A DNA stretch of 58,856 nucleotides from Luteimonas padinae. GTDB taxonomy: Bacteria > Pseudomonadota > Gammaproteobacteria > Xanthomonadales > Xanthomonadaceae. The first letter of the stretch is position 1; each line of letters begins with the position of its first letter. Location: NCBI RefSeq assembly GCF_014652935.1, contig NZ_BMZT01000008.1:137807-196662 (forward strand), in the 5' to 3' direction. The translations under genes were made by a program, and so were the position numbers. Below the pieces are notes generated by a model. The model searched no databases. It saw only the letters and a list, made by a program, of their open reading frames with translations, and was not told the DNA's origin. Of the stretch, positions 54,779 to 58,856 are shown in pieces.

Positions 54779-54826
54779 GCGGGGACTATATCGAATGGGT
54801 CCGGCGCCCATGCTGAAGGAGCGGGC

Positions 54827-55624
54827 GTGATCGAAGGGTTCTGGATGTTTCCGCTGCTGGGCGTGGTGGCCGGCGTGCTTGCGGGCCTGCTCGGCATCGG
54901 CGGCGGCCTGGTGCTGGTGGCCGCGCTGGCGTGGCTGCTGCCGCTGCAGGGCGTGCCCACCGACCTGGCGATGCACGCCGCGCTCGCGAGCTCGATGGCC
55001 AGCATCGTGTTCACCGCGCTGTCGTCGGCGTGGTCGCACCACCGGCGCGGCAGCGTGCTGTGGCCGACGGTGCGCTGGATGCTGCCGGGGCTGCTTGCCG
55101 GCGGCTGGCTTGGCAGCCAAGTGGCGGTGGGACTGGAGGGCGTGGTGCTGCGCTGGATCGTCGCCGGTTACTGCCTGCTCGCGGGCGCGCAGATGGCCTT
55201 CGGCGGCGCGCGCGCCGACAGCGGTCGCGATGTCGTACCCACCGGCCTGCCGATGACCGCGGCCGGCACCGGCATCGGCGCGCTGTCGGCCGTGGTCGGC
55301 ATCGGCGGCGGCAGCATGACCGTGCCGCTGCTGGTGTGGCGCGGCGTGCGCCCGGTGCGCGCGGTCGGCACCTCGTCGGCCTGCGGCGTGGCGATCGCGA
55401 TCGGAAGCGCGCTGGGCTATGCGCTCAACGCGCCGCCGGGCGGACTGCCGGACGGCGCGATCGGCTACGTCTACCTGCCGGCTGCGATCGGCGTCGCGGT
55501 GACCTCGGTGCTGGCGGCGCCTTGGGGCACGCGTCTGGCGCATGCCATCAGCGGCCCGGCGCTGCGGCGGGTGTTCGCACTGTTCCTGGTCGGCGTCGGC
55601 CTGAGCCTGGTGCTGCAGGGCTGA
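54827..55624 (+). CDS. TauE/SafE (TSUP) family permease
   Basis: 265-residue membrane protein with eight predicted helices in two halves, each with a GIGGG motif (GLLGIGGGLVLV and VVGIGGGSMTVPLLV). The family exports or takes up sulphite, sulphoacetate or similar anions. The substrate cannot be told. GTG 54827 follows GGAG 9 bases upstream (GAAGGAGCGGGC). Divergent from slt with 48 bp between. Confidence 0.85.
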   Translation: MIEGFWMFPLLGVVAGVLAGLLGIGGGLVLVAALAWLLPLQGVPTDLAMHAALASSMASIVFTALSSAWSHHRRGSVLWPTVRWMLPGLLAGGWLGSQVAVGLEGVVLRWIVAGYCLLAGAQMAFGGARADSGRDVVPTGLPMTAAGTGIGALSAVVGIGGGSMTVPLLVWRGVRPVRAVGTSSACGVAIAIGSALGYALNAPPGGLPDGAIGYVYLPAAIGVAVTSVLAAPWGTRLAHAISGPALRRVFALFLVGVGLSLVLQG

Positions 55625-55646
55625 GCCGCGGCCAGGCCGAGGGGAC

Positions 55647-55675
55647 TTGCCCGCGCTTTACAGTTTGTTTACAAC
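55647..55675 (+). promoter_or_regulatory. sigma70-type promoter for the TonB-dependent receptor
   Basis: TTGCCC (55647-55652) and TACAAC (55670-55675) with a 17-bp spacer. Leader about 50 nt, with an AGGAGAG ribosome site before ATG 55733. The stretch CTTTACAGTTTGTTTACAAC is AT-rich for this genome. No Fur box was recognised. Confidence 0.6.
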
Positions 55676-55732
55676 TGGGCCGCCGACGGCACGGGGGCAA
55701 CGGGCCGGCACCAGCTCACCAGGAGAGCCCCC

Positions 55733-58597
55733 ATGGCCTTGCCCCCGCGTTGCCTGCTCGCGGCCGCCGTCTGCGCCGCGCTGTCCCTGACCGCCCCCGC
55801 CGTCGCGTCCGCGCAGTCCACCGATCCCACCACGCTGGATTCGGTCACCGTCACCGGCTCGCGCATCAAGCAGTCCGAGCTTGAAACCCACGTTCCCGTC
55901 CAGGTGCTCACGCGCGAGGACATCGACCGCAGCGGCTTCAAGTCGGTGTCCGACATCGTCCAGAACCTGACCGCCAGCGGTGCCGGCCTCAACACGAAGT
56001 TCAACTCCAGCGGCAACTTCGGCTTCCCGCCCGACGGCGGCGGCGTGGGCGCGGGCGCGGCCACGGTCGACCTGCGCCACCTGGGCCCCAAGCGCGTGCT
56101 GGTGCTGGTGGACGGCATCCGCTGGGTCAACGAATCCTCGGGCTCGGGCGTCGGCTCGGCGGTCGACCTCAACACCATCCCGCTGGCGCTGGTCGACCGC
56201 ATCGAAGTGCTGGAAGACGGCGCGTCGTCGATCTACGGCTCCGACGCCATCGCCGGCGTGGTCAACATCATCACCCGCAAGGACGTGCAGGGTGGCGACA
56301 TCGAGCTGCACTACGGCACCTACGACGACCTCGGCGGCGACACCTGGGGCGCGGACATGGGCTACGGCGGCGGCAACGACCGCCTGCAGTGGTTCGTCGG
56401 CGCGTCGTACTTCAAGCAGGAGGAGGCGGCGTCGTCCAAGTACGGCCCGGCCAGCGTGCCGGTGCCCGGCACCGGCCTCGACAACGGCAGCTCGGCCACG
56501 CCGCAGGGGCGTTTCGTGTTCCTCGATCCGGCCACCGGCCTCACCCACAGCATCACGCCCAACGATGGCGCCACCGATCCGGCCTACATCCCGGGGCAGG
56601 GCTGCGAGCGCACCGACGACTTCCACTGCTTCACCAACGACGACCGCTTCAATTTCGCGCCCTACAACCTGCTGCTGACGCCGTCGGAGCGCAAGACGGT
56701 GTTCGGCCAGGTGCGCTTCGCCTTCAACAACGACGTCGGCGGCTACGTGCGCGCGCTGTACAACCAGCGCGACTCGGCCAACCAGGCCGCGCCCGAGCCC
56801 TTCTTCCTCGGCACCGATGCCGGCATCTACAACCCCTGGGGCGAGAGCCTGCTGGTGATCTCGGCGGCCAATCCCTACAACCCCTTCGGTTTCGACCTCA
56901 CGACGGTCGGCCCCGACGCCAACCTGTTCCTGCTCGGCCGCCGCCCGGTGGAAGGCGGCCCGCGCCGCTACGAGCAGGACGTCGAGACCTGGTACGTCGC
57001 CGCCGGCCTCGATGGCGCCTTCAACATCGCCGACCGCCCCTGGAGCTGGGACGTGAACGTGGTGCGCAGCGAGAGCAAGGCCGAGCAGACCAACACCGGC
57101 AGCTACAACCTCCGCCGCATCAACGAGGCCCTGGGCGATCCCGCGGCCTGCGCCGCCATCACCGGCTGCGTGCCGCTGAACGTGTTCGGCGGCGCCGGCA
57201 CCATCACACAGGAGATGCTCGCCTTCATCCAGCCGGTGGTGCGCGACGAGAGCGAGAACTCGCTCACGCTGGTCTCGGCCAACGTCACCGGTGCGCTGAT
57301 GCAGCTGCCCGCAGGCCCGCTCGGCTTCGCTGCCGGCTACGAGTACCGCAAGTACGAAGGCGCCTACCGTCCCGACCCGATCACCGTGGCCGGCGAATAC
57401 AACGGCGTGCCGTCCGGGCCCACCGCGGGCGAGTACGACGTCAACGAGGTCTACGCCGAGCTCGCGGTGCCGCTGTACGCCAACCCGGACCGCGGCAGCG
57501 CGCTCGACATGAGCATCGCCGGCCGCTACTCCGACTATTCCACCTTCGGCGGCGAGAGCACCGGCAAGCTCGGCCTGCGCTGGCAGGTGGCCGAGGAACT
57601 GGTGCTGCGCGGCACCTGGGCGCAGGGCTTCCGCGCGCCCTCGATCGGCGAGCTGTACGGCACGCTGTCGCGCTTCGACGCCACCCTGGTCGACCCCTGC
57701 TCCGGCTCCGCCAACGCGGTGCGCCCCGAATGCGTGGCCCAGGGCGTGCCGGCCGACTACGTGCAGACCAACCCGCAGATCTCGGTGGTCACCTCCGGCA
57801 ACACCGGACTGCAGCCCGAGACCAGCCGCAGCCTGACCCTGGGAGGGGTATGGAGTCCCTCGTTCGCGGCCGGCGCCGCCTGGTCCGAGCGCATGGACCT
57901 GGGCCTGACCTTCTACAAGCACACCATCGACGATGCGATCCAGGCGCCCGACGCCCAGGCCATCCTCGACCGCTGCGTGTTCGAGGCCGACCCCTTCTCC
58001 TGCGCCTCGTACGACCGCAGCGACCGCGGCCAGATCGTCCGCTTCGACGACATCCTCGACAACCTCGGCACCATCCGCACCGCCGGCTGGGACGCGAGCC
58101 TCGCCTGGCTGCTGCCGATGCAGGGCTGGGGCCAGCTGCGCTTCGACGCCAAGACCACCTTCGTGTCGAGCTTCGAGCTGGTGAACGAGTCCGGCCAGGC
58201 CGAGCCGCGCGGGCCGGGGGTCGAGGTCAACGACAGCGCGATCCCGGAGTGGACCTCGAGCCTGACCACGCAGTGGAGCCATGGCCCGTGGTCGCTGGCC
58301 TGGAGCATGCGTTACATCGGCGAGCTGCGTGAGTCCTGCGGCGGTGCCAACGGCTACCCTATCTGCGACGACAGCACCGCCGACCTCAACCGGCTCGACG
58401 CCACCACCTACCACGACCTGCAGGCGTCCTGGAACAGCGACGCCTGGATGCGCGGCCTGCGCGTCAGCCTGGGCGTGAACAACCTTACCGGCGAGGACCC
58501 GCCAATCTGCCTGAGCTGCTCGCTCAACGGCTACGACGCGTCCACCTACGACCTGCCGGGGCGGTTCTTCTATGCGCGGGTGGGCGTGAAGTTCTGA
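55733..58597 (+). CDS. TonB-dependent outer membrane receptor
   Basis: 954 residues. Signal peptide (about 1-27, ending ASAQ), TonB box region [12 protein letters not shown], plug domain (about 45-155) with LVLVDGIRW and [16 protein letters not shown], and a 22-strand barrel ending in the assembly signal RVGVKF with terminal Phe. Two cysteine pairs lie in an extracellular loop around residues 285-296 ([11 protein letters not shown]) and others near 660. The substrate is unknown: the TonB-box type is shared by siderophore, carbohydrate and peptide receptors of this family, and no partner transporter lies nearby. Confidence 0.92.
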   Translation: MALPPRCLLAAAVCAALSLTAPAVASAQSTDPTTLDSVTVTGSRIKQSELETHVPVQVLTREDIDRSGFKSVSDIVQNLTASGAGLNTKFNSSGNFGFPPDGGGVGAGAATVDLRHLGPKRVLVLVDGIRWVNESSGSGVGSAVDLNTIPLALVDRIEVLEDGASSIYGSDAIAGVVNIITRKDVQGGDIELHYGTYDDLGGDTWGADMGYGGGNDRLQWFVGASYFKQEEAASSKYGPASVPVPGTGLDNGSSATPQGRFVFLDPATGLTHSITPNDGATDPAYIPGQGCERTDDFHCFTNDDRFNFAPYNLLLTPSERKTVFGQVRFAFNNDVGGYVRALYNQRDSANQAAPEPFFLGTDAGIYNPWGESLLVISAANPYNPFGFDLTTVGPDANLFLLGRRPVEGGPRRYEQDVETWYVAAGLDGAFNIADRPWSWDVNVVRSESKAEQTNTGSYNLRRINEALGDPAACAAITGCVPLNVFGGAGTITQEMLAFIQPVVRDESENSLTLVSANVTGALMQLPAGPLGFAAGYEYRKYEGAYRPDPITVAGEYNGVPSGPTAGEYDVNEVYAELAVPLYANPDRGSALDMSIAGRYSDYSTFGGESTGKLGLRWQVAEELVLRGTWAQGFRAPSIGELYGTLSRFDATLVDPCSGSANAVRPECVAQGVPADYVQTNPQISVVTSGNTGLQPETSRSLTLGGVWSPSFAAGAAWSERMDLGLTFYKHTIDDAIQAPDAQAILDRCVFEADPFSCASYDRSDRGQIVRFDDILDNLGTIRTAGWDASLAWLLPMQGWGQLRFDAKTTFVSSFELVNESGQAEPRGPGVEVNDSAIPEWTSSLTTQWSHGPWSLAWSMRYIGELRESCGGANGYPICDDSTADLNRLDATTYHDLQASWNSDAWMRGLRVSLGVNNLTGEDPPICLSCSLNGYDASTYDLPGRFFYARVGVKF

Positions 58598-58604
58598 GCC
58601 TGGT

Positions 58605-58640
58605 GGCCTGGCCTGGCTCCTTCGGGGGCCAGACCAGGCC
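58605..58640 (+). terminator. Hairpin after the TonB-dependent receptor gene
   Basis: GGCCTGG..CTGGC pairs with GCCAG..CCAGGCC around a short TTCGG-type loop. The stem is GC-rich and there is no T tract, so it may work as a structural end rather than a classic rho-independent terminator. Confidence 0.55.
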
Positions 58641-58659
58641 GCGCCGCGGGGCTCACGCC

Positions 58660-58737
58660 GCCTAACGCTCAAACTAAGCCGCCGTTTTGCCGTAGCGAAG
58701 CGAAGGCAAAACGGTCGGCTGGGGTGCCTTGTTGGGC
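58660..58737. mobile_element. attC-like integron recombination site
   Basis: GCCTAAC at 58660-58666 matches the R'' consensus RYYYAAC and GTTGGGC at 58731-58737 matches R' GTTRRRY. The inside is an imperfect inverted repeat: AAGCCG with CGGCTG, and a perfect CCGTTTTGCC/GGCAAAACGG stem around a GTAGCGAAGCGAA loop. Length (78 bp) and layout fit attC. No integrase is in the window. It could be a CALIN remnant or the edge of an array that continues to the right. Confidence 0.6.
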
Positions 58738-58769
58738 TTCCCTAACCAGGCAGCTTGGCCGCGAGAACG

Positions 58770-58802
58770 TCAACGGGTTCACCCCCGTTTTCACGGACAC
58801 TT
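58770..58802 (+). mobile_element. Possible 5' end of an IS3-family element
   Basis: The stretch containing TTCACCCCCGTTTTCACGGACA resembles terminal inverted repeats of IS3-type elements. An OrfA-like start lies about 35 bases further on. The other end is outside the window, so the repeat cannot be verified. Confidence 0.4.
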
Positions 58803-58836
58803 ACGAGAAGGCCGATCGAGGCCATGAGGAGTGTTC

Positions 58837-58856
58837 ATGTCGAAGCGAAGGAAGTT
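58837..58856 (+). CDS. Start of a gene, probably IS3 OrfA transposase (partial)
   Basis: Only six codons are present (MSKRRK, next residue Phe or Val region). GAGGAG stands 7 bases upstream, a good ribosome site. MSKRRKF is a common start of IS3-family OrfA helix-turn-helix proteins, and the IS-like terminus precedes it. With so few residues this is a suggestion. Confidence 0.4.

Noticed and set aside
55658..58672. A 1004-residue open frame antisense to the TonB-dependent receptor
   Set aside because: Composition is Ala/Val/Gly/His-rich with no motif; the receptor has signal peptide, plug and barrel.

Overview
The window is a GC-rich (about 70%) chromosome segment of a gammaproteobacterium, most likely a Xanthomonadaceae/Lysobacteraceae member of the Luteimonas-Lysobacter type. 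This rests on gene order (argS with a SPOR-domain gene; radC, coaC/coaB, dut, algC; anmK, M23 peptidase, tyrS; rpsU-yqeY-yihY-dnaG opposite tsaD), on the protein sequences, and on a dispersed REP palindrome family. No rRNA, tRNA, CRISPR array or prophage was seen.

Layout. 1-8876: translation, DNA repair, CoA, dUTP, phosphohexomutase and pyrimidine genes (SPOR protein, argS, radC, split coaC/coaB, dut, algC, DUF4124-like protein, pyrE). 8900-12790: a dihaem cytochrome c peroxidase lipoprotein behind an FNR-type site, then xthA, ampG and a small DNA-binding-like protein. 12967-25337: anmK, M23 endopeptidase, tyrS, MAPEG protein, M28 peptidase, a repeat-built exported protein, gpmI, an EnvC-like activator, CtpA protease and a rhomboid protease. 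25484-30142: FadL porin and a PutA without its repressor domain, converging on one terminator. 30467-38534: a complete aa3-type cytochrome c oxidase and haem A assembly cluster (coxB, ctaD, a 43-residue membrane protein, ctaG, ctaE, surf1, Sco-like, ctaA, ctaB), with a DUF2909 gene opposite.

38544-40390 is the clearest accessory patch. A 164-bp imperfect palindrome sits beside a two-gene unit that looks like a YeeF-type nuclease toxin with a YezG-type immunity protein. 40579-45485 is the macromolecular-synthesis region (dnaG, yihY, yqeY, rpsU, divergent tsaD). 45599-49663 groups folate and pterin genes (folB, folK, pteridine reductase) with a mechanosensitive channel and a membrane protein. 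49751-58597 holds a MidA/NDUFAF7-type methyltransferase, a VanZ-like protein, cca, slt, a TauE/SafE permease and a TonB-dependent receptor. The right edge carries an attC-like site and the apparent start of an IS3-type element.

Cell-envelope functions recur: ampG and anmK salvage anhydro-muropeptides, slt releases them, and M23, EnvC and CtpA act on or regulate the wall. The most unusual features are (i) a REP array that lies in frame inside slt and encodes a 16-residue tandem-repeat tail running into the start of cca, (ii) the nuclease/immunity pair, (iii) the lone attC-like site beside an IS end, (iv) an FNR box and -10 element at exactly class II spacing before the peroxidase gene, and (v) CoaBC split into two overlapping genes with an altered CoaC flap.
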